Under the pieces are notes generated by a model. The model was not told where the DNA came from. It was given only the letters and a program-made list of their open reading frames with translations, and did no database searches. From assembly GCA_963826505.1 (NCBI GenBank), contig CAWGXG010000008.1:1736001-1800000 (forward strand): a DNA stretch of 64,000 nucleotides. The letters are read 5' to 3'. Below, piece after piece: positions 17,756 through 26,781 of this stretch. Each line of letters opens with the position of its first letter. Positions within the stretch are counted from its first letter, which is position 1. The position numbers and the translations under genes were made by a program. The DNA is from CAWGXG01 sp963826505. GTDB taxonomy: Bacteria; Chloroflexota; Anaerolineae; Aggregatilineales; Aggregatilineaceae.

Positions 17756-18835
17756 ATGCGCAGGTATCGCAATCAGGTTGTGGCGGGCTTGTTCTTCATC
17801 AGCGTGGTGCTGATCGCGGTCGTCGCCGTGACTGGCGTTGATTCACTGGCTGCACGGCTCGATCAGTTTCCTCTGTGGGTCTTCGCCCCCGTGTTTCTGC
17901 TCAAATGCGTCAATTGGGGATTGCGCTATTTAGAATGGCGCTACTTTCTGGGCGTGTTGGGCGTGCGTACGGTGCGCGGACTGCCCGAACGCCCCATTCC
18001 CGCGCCGGATGCCCCGCGCCGCATCCGCGAGCGGGACAGCCTGGTACTGTGGCTGGCGGGGCTAACGCTCTCGATCAGTCCGGGTAAGCTGGCCGAAGTG
18101 CTTAAGGCGCTGGTACTCAAGCACCTGTCGGGATTGGATTTTTCGCGCGGCGCGCCAGTCGTATTCCTCGAACGGTTGGTTGATGGGCTGGCTGTGATCC
18201 CGTTGACGGCGGTGGCGATGTTCAGCGTATCGTCCACCTTGCGCACCGGAGATCTGTCGCCGTCCACGGTGCGCCTGATCCTGGCTGCCGTCACGACTGT
18301 GCTGATCATCGGAATCACTGTGATCCAGATCAAGCCGCTGGCTTTCTGGATTCTGGATCGCGTCGCGGGATGGCCGGTAGTTGGACGGCTGGACGGCATT
18401 CTGCGCAACCTCTACGAATCATCGTATGACCTGATCAAGCTGCGTCACCTGCTGCCGACGATCGCGCTTGGCCTGGGTGCCTACCTGACCGACGCCATCG
18501 GGTTTTACCTGCTGCTGCGCGGCCTGGGCGTGCACGGATCATGGACGCTGTTCGGGCAAGCGACCTTCATCCTGGGGCTGTCGGTCATCATCGCGTCGTT
18601 GTCAACGCTGCCCGGCGGCGCAGGCGGGCGCGAGCTGACGATCGGCCCGTTGTTGACCGCGGTCGTCGGGCTGTCCAAAGCCGACGCCGGGACCGCTACG
18701 TTTCTGATCGGGCTGTTCCAGTTATGGGTCGGAGTGCTGGTCGGACTGGTGGTGATCGCCGTGTTCCGCGAGACGCTGTTCCCCCCCGCGCTGGAAGAGG
18801 AAATCACCGCGTACGAGGCAGCACATCAGGCGTAA
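17756..18835 (+). CDS. YbhN/AglD-like (UPF0104, LPG synthase TM-type) membrane protein
   Basis: A 359-residue integral membrane protein with about eight helices, of the lysylphosphatidylglycerol synthase transmembrane/flippase-like family. Diagnostic stretches are LAGLTLSISPGKLAEVLKAL, FLERLVDGLAVIPLTAVAMF and LSTLPGGAGGRELTIGPLL. Family members are linked to lipid or glycolipid flipping; no aminoacyl-transferase domain follows. The ATG at 17756 has GGGAGGGG upstream. The earlier open frame would overlap the terminator and is rejected. A TACAAT at 17721 may be its -10. Confidence 0.85.
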   Translation: MRRYRNQVVAGLFFISVVLIAVVAVTGVDSLAARLDQFPLWVFAPVFLLKCVNWGLRYLEWRYFLGVLGVRTVRGLPERPIPAPDAPRRIRERDSLVLWLAGLTLSISPGKLAEVLKALVLKHLSGLDFSRGAPVVFLERLVDGLAVIPLTAVAMFSVSSTLRTGDLSPSTVRLILAAVTTVLIIGITVIQIKPLAFWILDRVAGWPVVGRLDGILRNLYESSYDLIKLRHLLPTIALGLGAYLTDAIGFYLLLRGLGVHGSWTLFGQATFILGLSVIIASLSTLPGGAGGRELTIGPLLTAVVGLSKADAGTATFLIGLFQLWVGVLVGLVVIAVFRETLFPPALEEEITAYEAAHQA

Positions 18836-18916
18836 TCGTGATGGCATAAAGCGAACAATTGTGCTATCATTTTGGGATACTTGTTCGCTGTTTGCCAACT
18901 TCCCCGGAGCGCCGCC

Positions 18917-20167
18917 ATGTCCCAGATTCCGTCACCAGTTCCCCTCTACGCGGCGCGCGCGCTGGCGCTGCACGCCCAAGGCCTGAATACACCCAACGGA
19001 GCAGAAAAACCGCCCACCCTGTCCGAGATCGCCATGATGGTGGAACGGCTGGGCTGCGTGCAGATCGACACGCTGCACATGGTGCGCCGCAGCCATTATC
19101 TGACCTTGTGGAGCCGCCTGGGGAATTACGATCCCGACGATTTCGACCGGCTGATCTACGATCCGGCGGAACGCCGCCTGTTCGAGTATTGGATGCACGC
19201 CGCGTCGATCGTCCCGCTGAGCCTGTATCGTCACCGGCTGCACGAGATGGAGCGCAGGCGCAATGGCGGCGGCTGGTGGCCGGAGTGGAGCACGCAGGAG
19301 GAAAATCAGGCAATGGTGGCCGAGGTGCGCGCGCGGGTCGAGGCCGAAGGCGCGCTGCGCGCTTCAGATTTTGAGCATAACGGGCCAAAGCGCGGCTCAT
19401 GGTGGGATTGGAAACCAGCCAAGCATGCCCTGGAACACCTCTACAACGTGGGCGACTTTATGATCAGCGACCGGGTGAATTTCCAACGCGTTTACGATTT
19501 GCGCGAGCGCGTGCTGCCCGATTGGGTCGATACCTCCCTGCCGACCAAAGTCGAGACTGATCGCGTCCTGGTCGAAGCGGCGGTCCGCGCCCTGGGACTC
19601 GGCGCGGCGCGACATATCGCGGACTACACGTTTATGAAACGTGGAGAGGTCGCCCCAGTCATCGCGGATCTGTGCAAGTCGGGAGTATTGGTCGAAGTGG
19701 AGGCGGAACAGCACGACGGCGCAACCTCGTCCGTACTGGTGCATCGTAAGGACCTGCCACTGCTCGAACGCGCTGCCGATGGCGATCTAATCCCGGCGCG
19801 CACTACCTTCCTTAACCCGTTCGACAACCTGACGTGGGCCAAGGGCCGCGACGAACAGTTTTGGGGATTTCAGCAGAGACTCGAAGCCTACAAGCCGGAA
19901 AAAGACCGTATCTGGGGCTATTACTGCCTGCCGATTTTGCACCGCGACCGGCTGATCGGACGCTTCGATCCCAAGCTGGAACGCAAGTCCGGCCGCTTGA
20001 TTCTGCGCGCGCTGTATCTGGAGCCGGGGATCGATCCGGCTGAAGAGCTGGTCGCGGATGTGGCAGGGGCGATGCGTCCCTTCATGGAGTGGCACGCGGC
20101 AACCGAACTCGTGATCGAGCGCAGCACTCCGGCTGAGTTTGGCAAGAAATTGTTGGCAGCGATGTGA
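18917..20167 (+). CDS. AlkX/YcaQ-like winged-helix DNA glycosylase (HTH_42)
   Basis: A 416-residue protein of the winged-helix DNA glycosylase superfamily that unhooks alkylated bases and interstrand crosslinks. The catalytic region reads CVQIDTLHMVRRSHYLTLWSR. The motif is Gln-Ile-Asp (QID), matching the AlkX/YcaQ type rather than the QxQ of Streptomyces AlkZ (family knowledge, from memory). LFEYWMHAASIVP and FLNPFDNLTWAKGRDEQFW are also conserved family segments. The ATG at 18917 has CGGAG upstream; the reading from 18872 is longer but lacks one. It acts in the cytoplasm in DNA repair. Confidence 0.85.
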   Translation: MSQIPSPVPLYAARALALHAQGLNTPNGAEKPPTLSEIAMMVERLGCVQIDTLHMVRRSHYLTLWSRLGNYDPDDFDRLIYDPAERRLFEYWMHAASIVPLSLYRHRLHEMERRRNGGGWWPEWSTQEENQAMVAEVRARVEAEGALRASDFEHNGPKRGSWWDWKPAKHALEHLYNVGDFMISDRVNFQRVYDLRERVLPDWVDTSLPTKVETDRVLVEAAVRALGLGAARHIADYTFMKRGEVAPVIADLCKSGVLVEVEAEQHDGATSSVLVHRKDLPLLERAADGDLIPARTTFLNPFDNLTWAKGRDEQFWGFQQRLEAYKPEKDRIWGYYCLPILHRDRLIGRFDPKLERKSGRLILRALYLEPGIDPAEELVADVAGAMRPFMEWHAATELVIERSTPAEFGKKLLAAM

Positions 20168-20177
20168 GGAACCGTTC

Positions 20178-20260
20178 GAAAAGCCCCATCCCTGCCCTTC
20201 CCTCACGTAGTGGAGGCAGGGAAAGGCTTTTCAAGTCTCTCTCCGCCGCGCGGGGAGAGA
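20178..20260. repeat. Nested palindromic intergenic element
   Basis: Outer arms GAAAAGCC (20178-20185) / GGCTTTTC (20225-20232) enclose TCCCTGCC (20189-20196) / GGCAGGGA (20215-20222). A second hairpin of TCTCTCCGC / GCGGGGAGA type follows. It lies between convergent genes and looks like a REP-type dispersed repeat that could also end transcription. Confidence 0.6.
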
Positions 20261-20317
20261 TTATGGGAAGGGCCGAATCAGCTTCTCCAACAGTTTCTGA
20301 AGCCCCCGCCCAGCGAC

Positions 20318-21688
20318 CTACTCTGGCGGTTCTTCTTCGCGGCCCAATGCCTCAAAGCGCGCGCGGACGGCGCGCTCGTAACCGATCGGCTTGGGCTGGT
20401 ACCAGCCGGGCGGCTCCATGTCGAGCGGGAGATACTGCTGGCTGACCCACCCACCGGGATAATCGTGCGGGTAGCGGTATTCGCCGCGATCACCGGCGGA
20501 TTCCTCGACGGCACGCTGGTAATTTTCTCGGGCGGAGGCGGCAATATTGCTGGATTTGTCGCGCAGATAAGGCGGCACGTCGCCCGCGCCGTTCTGCTCG
20601 ATGTGTCCCAGCGCTTTCCAGACCGCGCCCGCGCTGTTGCTTTTGGGGGCCGTTGCCAGATAGAGGCATGCTTCCGAGAGAAAATACGTACCTTCCGGCA
20701 TACCCACCCATTCGAATGCCTGCGACGCCGCCGCCATCACGACCAGCGCGTTGGGATCGGCCAGCCCGATATCTTCGCTGGCCAGGATGAACATGCGGCG
20801 CAAAATGAAACGCGGATCTTCGCCTGCGTGGATCATCTTCGCCATCCAGTACAGGGCCGCATCAGGATCGGAGCCGCGCACGCTTTTGATGAAGGCGCTG
20901 ATCGTGTCGTAGTGCTCGTCGCCGCTTTTGTCGTAACGCACGGCGCGCCGCTGAATGCTCTCCTCCGCGACTTCGAGATCGATCAGGATCGCGCCGCCCG
21001 GACCCGGCGGCGTGGTCTTGGCGGCGAGTTCTAGCGCATTGAGCGCGCTGCGCGCGTCCCCCCCGGCGACATGGGCCAGATGCAGCGCCGCGTCCTCCAT
21101 CAGGCGGGCTGGCAAACGTCCCAAACCGCGTTCCGAATCCTCCATCGCGCGCCGCATGATCTCGACAATGTCAGCCTCGGTCAGCGGGTTGAGCTGAAAC
21201 ACGCGGCTGCGGCTGAGCAGCGGCGTCACCAGGGAGAAGAATGGATTCTCGGTCGTAGAGCCGATCAGCACGACCGTTCCATCCTCGACGAAAGGCAGCA
21301 ACCCATCCTGCTGAGTCTTGTTCCAGCGGTGAATCTCGTCCACGAACAGCACCGTGCCCTGCCCATACATGCCCAGCCGGTCCTGCGCGGCGGCGATCAT
21401 CTCGCGCAGTTCTTTGACGCCGGACGTGACCGCGTTCAGCCGGGCAAAATGGCGGCGGGTCGTGTTGGCGATGATGTTAGCGAGCGTGGTCTTGCCGCTG
21501 CCGGACGGACCCCACAGGATAATCGACGTGAGCTGATCGGCCTCGATGGCGCGACGCAGCAGACGGCCCGGCCCGACGATGTGATCCTGCCCGACGAATT
21601 CATCCAGCGTGCGCGGACGCATACGCACCGCCAGCGGGCCAGAGATCTTCTGGCGCTGCTGGCGACCATAATCAAAGAGATCGGACAT
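20318..21688 (-). CDS. rarA: Replication-associated recombination protein A (AAA+ ATPase)
   Basis: A 456-residue clamp-loader-like AAA+ ATPase that acts at stalled forks. Walker A is LWGPSGSGKTTLA and Walker B is VLFVDEIHRWNK, with the sensor stretch STTENPFFSLVTPLLSRSR. The C-terminal MgsA-type oligomerisation region shows PDAALYWMAKMIHAGEDP, LASEDIGLADP and YRYPHDYPGGWVSQQYLP. The start at 21688 (MSDLFDYGRQQ) has GAGG upstream. A TATAAT on the minus strand about 45 bp upstream marks the promoter. Length and motifs are typical. Confidence 0.95.
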   Translation of the reverse strand: MSDLFDYGRQQRQKISGPLAVRMRPRTLDEFVGQDHIVGPGRLLRRAIEADQLTSIILWGPSGSGKTTLANIIANTTRRHFARLNAVTSGVKELREMIAAAQDRLGMYGQGTVLFVDEIHRWNKTQQDGLLPFVEDGTVVLIGSTTENPFFSLVTPLLSRSRVFQLNPLTEADIVEIMRRAMEDSERGLGRLPARLMEDAALHLAHVAGGDARSALNALELAAKTTPPGPGGAILIDLEVAEESIQRRAVRYDKSGDEHYDTISAFIKSVRGSDPDAALYWMAKMIHAGEDPRFILRRMFILASEDIGLADPNALVVMAAASQAFEWVGMPEGTYFLSEACLYLATAPKSNSAGAVWKALGHIEQNGAGDVPPYLRDKSSNIAASARENYQRAVEESAGDRGEYRYPHDYPGGWVSQQYLPLDMEPPGWYQPKPIGYERAVRARFEALGREEEPPE

Positions 21689-21732
21689 GGTGGCAGCCTC
21701 ACGGATGATCAAACAGCGGCATTAGGACCGTG

Positions 21733-21738
21733 ATTATA
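21733..21738 (-). promoter_or_regulatory. -10 element (TATAAT) for rarA
   Basis: A perfect TATAAT on the minus strand about 45 bp upstream of the chosen rarA start. The -35 is not clear. Confidence 0.5.
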
Positions 21739-21864
21739 CCGCACGCCGCGCGGCTGTGCGCGTGAAGCGCTGGAAAAACCTTCACCCCAAAACGCGAAGT
21801 CCGGTATACTGGAATCAGATTCGCGCGCCCTCCCCGGCGGCGAGTGGCCAGAAAGAGGATTATT

Positions 21865-22446
21865 GTGAACGACGTGTACACCCCCGAAGAACAACGCATT
21901 CTGCTTGAGCTCGCCCGCCAGACGTTGGAACGCATCACCGCGCGTATCTCCCCGCCTGTGGTCGATCTTGACGCGCTGCCGTCAGCGCTGGGGGAGCAGC
22001 GGGCCTGCTTCGTGACACTGCGCCGCCGCGACGATGATTCCCTGCGGGGCTGCACCGGCACGTTGATCGCGCGGCGTCCGCTGGCAGAAGAAGTCGTGAG
22101 CATGACGATTCAAACTGCTTTCCACGATCCGCGCTTCATGCCAGTTCAAAAGCCAGAAGTGGAAGAACTGCACATCGAGATCAGCATCCTGACGCCTTCG
22201 CAGCCGCTCGACTTCCGCGATCCGGATGATCTGCTGCGCAAGCTGCACCCCGGTCAGGACGGCGTCACGCTCCGGCTGGGAAACCGCCGTGCCACGTTTC
22301 TGCCCCAGGTCTGGGAGAATTACCCTGATCCGCGCGTATTCCTCAGCCTGCTGACGCAGAAGATGGGCCACCCACCCGACGCCTGGCAGCATCCCGATCT
22401 CACCGTCGAAATCTACCGGGCCGTCATCGTCGAGGAAGCTCTCTAG
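21865..22446 (+). CDS. AMMECR1 domain protein (AmmeMemoRadiSam system protein A)
   Basis: A 193-residue AMMECR1-fold protein. The hallmark hexapeptide-like LRGCTG is present (SLRGCTGTLIARRPL), together with AFHDPRFMPVQKPE and ISILTPSQPLDFRDPD. In many genomes the A protein accompanies MEMO and radical SAM partners; neither is adjacent here, so its use is unclear. The GTG start at 21865 has AGAGGA just upstream; an in-frame GTG at 21844 would add 7 residues. A TATACT at 21805 may be its -10. Confidence 0.88.
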   Translation: MNDVYTPEEQRILLELARQTLERITARISPPVVDLDALPSALGEQRACFVTLRRRDDDSLRGCTGTLIARRPLAEEVVSMTIQTAFHDPRFMPVQKPEVEELHIEISILTPSQPLDFRDPDDLLRKLHPGQDGVTLRLGNRRATFLPQVWENYPDPRVFLSLLTQKMGHPPDAWQHPDLTVEIYRAVIVEEAL

Positions 22447-22514
22447 CCCTGCCAAGCCAGCCTGCTGCTGCCCCACGTCTGCCCGCCGCTGCCCCGTCGC
22501 CGCTCGCCAAGCCT

Positions 22515-22542
22515 TTGCATTACCTTAGGCGTCTGCTACAAT
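22515..22542 (+). promoter_or_regulatory. Sigma70-type promoter for the 22595 lipoprotein
   Basis: TTGCAT (22515-22520), 16 bp spacer, TACAAT (22537-22542), about 50 bp before the start codon. Confidence 0.65.
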
Positions 22543-22594
22543 CGTCCCGCGTAGGACCCTGTGTAAGGGGACTTGACGCTGATGGGAGCATGTC

Positions 22595-23332
22595 ATGCGC
22601 AAACTGTTATTTCTGCTGGGGATCGCGGCGTTGGCGGGTCTTTTGGCCGCCTGCGGAGACAATCCGCCGCCTACCCAGATATACATTGTGATCTCGCCCA
22701 CGCCCGAACCCATCACACCTTCGGCGGTAGAGAGCAGCCCCTCGCCCAGCGAGACCCCTGCACCGACCGTAACCGAGGCTCCAACGCTTACCCTGGCAGC
22801 GGCGAGCGCGACGGCCGCGCCGACCGTCGTGTGGTCGGCTTCCGCCACGCCTCAACCGGAGCTCTTCCCCACCAATACCGTGGCAGAGGTTCAGGCCGTA
22901 GAAGCCATCTTTCAGTATGGGCGCATGTTCTGGCTGCGTCACAACCGCCAGATTTGGGTGATGGTCAATGTCCCGCCGGACAATCCCAACAGCGGCGACT
23001 GGTTCTGTTACAATGACACGTTTGAGGACGGTGAGCCGGAGATCGATCCGAGCCTGGTCCCGCCTGAGGGCCTGTACCAGCCGCGGCGCGGTTTTGGCAA
23101 GCTGTGGCGCACGCACGAAGACATCAAAGCAGCGGTCGGCTGGGCCACTACGCCCGAATTCGAGCTGACCAGCAATTACACCTATATCGCGGGCGGCTAT
23201 GTGGAGAACAATGTCTACCTCCCCGGTCCTGGCGAACACCGGCTGACCACGACGCAGAACGAAAGCATTTCGTTCTTCGAAGGCGACATTCGCGGTGACT
23301 GCCGGGGCGGCACCTGGCGCAAAGCGCAGTAA
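22595..23332 (+). CDS. Lipoprotein with Thr/Pro-rich linker, unknown C-terminal domain
   Basis: A 245-residue lipoprotein: signal peptide with lipobox LLAACGD (Cys 21), a long low-complexity linker rich in Pro, Thr, Ser and Ala (about residues 25-90), and a C-terminal domain of about 150 residues (FQYGRMFWLRHNRQIWVMVN to the end). The C-terminal domain shows aromatic-rich strands and recurs in proteins with 'GKLWR' segments (RGFGKLWRTHEDIKAAVGWA), as seen in Chloroflexota surface proteins. It has its own promoter and a terminator-like hairpin after it. The function is not recognised. Confidence 0.7.
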   Translation: MRKLLFLLGIAALAGLLAACGDNPPPTQIYIVISPTPEPITPSAVESSPSPSETPAPTVTEAPTLTLAAASATAAPTVVWSASATPQPELFPTNTVAEVQAVEAIFQYGRMFWLRHNRQIWVMVNVPPDNPNSGDWFCYNDTFEDGEPEIDPSLVPPEGLYQPRRGFGKLWRTHEDIKAAVGWATTPEFELTSNYTYIAGGYVENNVYLPGPGEHRLTTTQNESISFFEGDIRGDCRGGTWRKAQ

Positions 23333-23376
23333 CGTGTCAGCCTGACGCGTCACCTGACAACCTGCCGACAAATGCA

Positions 23377-23403
23377 CCGCCGCGCTTCCCCTCGCGGCGG
23401 TTT
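23377..23403 (+). terminator. Hairpin terminator after the lipoprotein gene
   Basis: A perfect CCGCCGCG / CGCGGCGG stem with an 8 nt loop followed by a short TTT. Confidence 0.6.
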
Positions 23404-23521
23404 CGTATTATGGTAAGGATGAGCAAACCGGCGGCAGCGATCAGTGATTGCCAACTCGCTTCCAGTTTTCTGCTGTTGCCTGTCTACTGTGGGCTATTCG
23501 CTACACCCGCGAGGAGTCGTT

Positions 23522-25948
23522 ATGCGTGAATGGCATCTCACCGCGTCTGATCCGATGGCACCCCGCATCGCCGCCGATGCCCGCGCTGGTGGCACCCGTT
23601 ACGATGACGACCAGGTGTGGCAGCTCAGGCTGGGCGATCCAGAAGAACCCGCGCTCAGCCTGGAAACTCGTTACGGCGGGCGCGTGGGACTGGCGCGCAT
23701 CGTGCCGGTCTGGTTCGCCGGGAAGCGGCAGGTCTACGAAACACAGGGCTACCACTCACCGCCCGTGCTGACCGCCTTCGCTCCGGATTATCTGCGGCTG
23801 CGCGCCGATCCAACGCTCGCGTTACAGGTGACGATCGAGTTCTGGGTGATGGAATCGCAGGCGGTTGGCGGGCGTTTCATCTGTCATAACGCGGGCAGCC
23901 AGCCCCAGCCGCTGCGCCTGGACTTATCAGCGCAAGTCGCGCGCGAGAATGAGGCGCTCCAGATGTATTTTCTCACGCTCGAAAACGGGCAGGTTGCGCT
24001 GCAGATGGGCCGCCTGGACGCGCTGCAACCGGTGCTGATGCTCGACGGCGCGCAGGACCTCGGCGCTACGGCACAACTCAGCCACGCGGCGACCATCGCG
24101 CCAGAGGAAACCGTGACGTTTCGCTGGGTACTGGCCGGGTTGCCCGATCGCGATGCCAGCTTGCAGCTGGCCCACCATTGGCTGACAGCCGAAGACTGGG
24201 ACGCCCACATCGCCGCTATCGAGGCGCGGGCTGCTGCCGAGCCGCAGATCGCCACCGGGCACGCGGATTGGGACCTGGCGCTGGCGTGGAGCCAGCAGCT
24301 TGTGCTGCGCAGCCTGATGGGCGCCACCGGTAGTCTGCCGCACGCGTCGTTCGTTGGGGCGCGCAAAACCGGGCTGGGATATTCCGTCGCGCCAATCCGG
24401 GGCGGCTTCACGCATCCCTGGGCCGGGCAAAGCCTGCCGGATGCGCTGTTGGTCGCGCCGCTGGCGTCGCTGGTCATGCCGGAAATGGGGCAAGGTATCG
24501 TGCGCAACTTCCTGGCCGTTCAGCGCGATGACGGCTGGATCGATGCGCGTCCCGGGCTGGACGGCCAGAGGACCAACGTGCTCGCGCCACCGCTGCTGGC
24601 CACGCTGGCCTACCGCGTCTACCTACTGACACAGGACAAAGCGTTCCTTGCCGAGTGTCTCGACGGCGTGTTCGCGTTCTTCCTGCGCTGGTTCAAGACC
24701 GATACCGACCAGGACGGCGATGGCGTGCCCGAATGGAGCAACCCGGGGCAAGGCGCTTTCACGGATGGCCCCACCCTGGCGACCGGCCGCCGTTGGGCGC
24801 AAGGCGTCGACCTGACGACGATTGAAGCGCCCGATCTGGTGGCCTATCTAGTGCGCGAAGCGCGCACGCTGCTGGGCATCTGCAAAATCCTCGACCGAGA
24901 CGACATAGCGCGCGAGATCAAACCGCGCTTTGAAGCACTCAAGACCGCGCTGGATACGTTCTGGGACGACGAACGCGGCGCGTATGTCTACCGCGACCGC
25001 AACTCCCACGCGTGCCCGGACGGCACGATCCTGTTTGAGGGCAAGGGCGATCAAACCCTGCGCGACCGGACGCCGCTATCCGAGCCAGGGCGGCTGATCC
25101 TGCGCGTAACCGGCGGGCTGAGCCGCAAACCCGCGCTGAGCTGCGCGATCGAAGGCGTGGATGTGGACGGTAACCCGGCCAGCGAAACGATCCCCGGCGC
25201 GGCGTTCGGCTGGTACCGGGGCATGGGCTCAGCCACATCACACACCGTGTGGAGCGCGATCACCATGCTGACTTTCGACGGACTGAGCCGAGTGTTCAAG
25301 GTTGAGGCCAGCACAGTGGACCTGACCCGCCACGACCAGGCGCTGTTCATGCCGTTGTGGTCGGGAGTGCTGGAGTCCGAGCGCGCGGACCGGCTGGTGC
25401 GCGATCTCACCACGCCCGAACGCTATTGGCGCGCCTATGGCATCCCGGGTTGCCCCGCCACCGATGCTGCCTACGATCCGACCGGGCAAAATGGCCCCGG
25501 GACGTTGTGGCCCGCCTGGAATGCACGGCTGGGCTGGGCACTGCATGAAGCGGGTTTCGCGCAGGAATTGGCGGAGCTCTTCAGGCGGTTGCTGGCGGCT
25601 CAACTACACAGTCTGAGTGTCGAAAAGACGTTCCGCGCGCTGATCAATCCCGACACGGGCGAAGGTCTGGGCGATGCCGAAGTAATCGAGGGCGCGGTCG
25701 CGCTGGACTGGTTCACACGGTTATTTGGGGCGTTCGTGCTCAATCCCGGCGCGGTCATGATTTGCGATCCGTGCGCGTTTGCGGGTGAGTTAATCACATG
25801 GACGCAGCACGGCGTCGGCATTCGGCGCGACGCCACGGGCACGACGATCACGTTTCCGGCGGGCGAGACGGTCACACTGCCGCCGGATGCCAGCACGCAG
25901 ATCGTGCGCATACCCCGGCCCGACACCCCGGAGCCGGACGTCGTCTAG
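23522..25948 (+). CDS. Six-hairpin (alpha/alpha)6 glycosidase-like protein
   Basis: An 808-residue protein with no signal peptide. Residues about 1-240 form a beta-sandwich. Residues about 250-760 form an (alpha/alpha)6 toroid resembling GH63/GH15-type and amylo-glucosidase-like enzymes (ATGSLPHASFVGARKTGLGY, VQRDDGWIDARPGLDGQ, DQDGDGVPEWSNPGQ, YGIPGCPATDAAYDP). The DGDGxPEW stretch is typical of such six-hairpin glycosidases. The C-terminus is a short beta domain (EGAVALDWFTRLFGA). GAGGAG precedes the ATG at 23522. No transporter or other sugar genes flank it. The substrate is unknown. Confidence 0.75.
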   Translation: MREWHLTASDPMAPRIAADARAGGTRYDDDQVWQLRLGDPEEPALSLETRYGGRVGLARIVPVWFAGKRQVYETQGYHSPPVLTAFAPDYLRLRADPTLALQVTIEFWVMESQAVGGRFICHNAGSQPQPLRLDLSAQVARENEALQMYFLTLENGQVALQMGRLDALQPVLMLDGAQDLGATAQLSHAATIAPEETVTFRWVLAGLPDRDASLQLAHHWLTAEDWDAHIAAIEARAAAEPQIATGHADWDLALAWSQQLVLRSLMGATGSLPHASFVGARKTGLGYSVAPIRGGFTHPWAGQSLPDALLVAPLASLVMPEMGQGIVRNFLAVQRDDGWIDARPGLDGQRTNVLAPPLLATLAYRVYLLTQDKAFLAECLDGVFAFFLRWFKTDTDQDGDGVPEWSNPGQGAFTDGPTLATGRRWAQGVDLTTIEAPDLVAYLVREARTLLGICKILDRDDIAREIKPRFEALKTALDTFWDDERGAYVYRDRNSHACPDGTILFEGKGDQTLRDRTPLSEPGRLILRVTGGLSRKPALSCAIEGVDVDGNPASETIPGAAFGWYRGMGSATSHTVWSAITMLTFDGLSRVFKVEASTVDLTRHDQALFMPLWSGVLESERADRLVRDLTTPERYWRAYGIPGCPATDAAYDPTGQNGPGTLWPAWNARLGWALHEAGFAQELAELFRRLLAAQLHSLSVEKTFRALINPDTGEGLGDAEVIEGAVALDWFTRLFGAFVLNPGAVMICDPCAFAGELITWTQHGVGIRRDATGTTITFPAGETVTLPPDASTQIVRIPRPDTPEPDVV

Positions 25949-26155
25949 GTGAAACAGCGCTGCCGCATATTCCCCGACCACGAAAAACTGGCTGAGCCGT
26001 CAGCGATCCTGAGCGGTCTCAGGTACATGCCTACACAATCACAATGGGGACTCTTACAACCTCCACACGGTTTATTAATCCGATCTTGATCCCTGAATGT
26101 TTTAATATCTATAGCTTAATCAGTACATGGTATCAGGCTTCGGAGGCCAACAACG

Positions 26156-26698
26156 ATGATTCGCTATTCATGGGACCCGAGCGTCCAGCTTACCGGGCAG
26201 ACCGTCCTTTCCTTCTTCTCCAACCTCAACTACGACACCATCAAGCCATTTCTGGATACGCACGGTGTCACCGAGGTCGATCCTGAAGCGTGGTATTCTT
26301 TGGACGAGGTGCTGGCGATCATGACGTCCATCGGTCGGTCTAGCGACGCCTCCTCCAACTTTGTGGCGATCGGGCTGTCCGCAGCGGAACTAAGCCCGCT
26401 GACGCCTGAGATGGAACACATGCCGTTTGACAAATTCCTGGGGCTGTACACCAAAATCTACCCGACACGCCATCGCGGCGGCCACGCCGGGCGTGTTATC
26501 GTCGAGCCGATGGGAAATCAACATATCGCGATGATCTTCGAAGTGCCCTACCCTGACGGCGTTATGTACGGGTTGATGTATGGGTTTGCGCGGCGCATTT
26601 TGCCTGCGGGGACGGGCTTCACCGTCTATTACGATGAAGACACCCTGCGCAAAGACGAAGGCGGCTACCAGACGATCATACATATCGCCTGGGACTGA
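26156..26698 (+). CDS. Hypothetical protein (180 aa)
   Basis: I do not recognise this cytoplasmic protein. It begins MIRYSWDPSVQLTGQTVLSF and contains WYSLDEVLAIMTSIGRSSDA, then a possible alpha/beta domain with HAGRVIVEPMGNQHIAMIFE, GLMYGFARRILPAG and YQTIIHIAWD at the very end. The layout (N-terminal helices, strand-rich C-terminus) loosely resembles small ligand-binding sensor domains, but I assign none. GGAGG lies 10 nt before the ATG, and a clear terminator follows, which supports a real monocistronic gene. Confidence 0.65.
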   Translation: MIRYSWDPSVQLTGQTVLSFFSNLNYDTIKPFLDTHGVTEVDPEAWYSLDEVLAIMTSIGRSSDASSNFVAIGLSAAELSPLTPEMEHMPFDKFLGLYTKIYPTRHRGGHAGRVIVEPMGNQHIAMIFEVPYPDGVMYGLMYGFARRILPAGTGFTVYYDEDTLRKDEGGYQTIIHIAWD

Positions 26699-26733
26699 TC
26701 GCACGAGAGAACGCTGGACCAGAGACACGCACA

Positions 26734-26766
26734 CGGGCGGGAGCGGCAGCTTACCGCCCGTTTTTT
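26734..26766 (+). terminator. Rho-independent terminator
   Basis: CGGGCGG / CCGCCCG stem with a 13 nt loop and TTTTTT directly after it. Confidence 0.85.
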
Positions 26767-26781
26767 GTGTGCCGCGCGACC

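Noticed and set aside
16822..17772. Minus-strand repetitive frames with Pro/Gly/Ala or Arg/Thr patterns
   Set aside because: Shadows of the collagen-like gene; the plus-strand lipoprotein with lipobox and Gly-X-Y periodicity is the real one.
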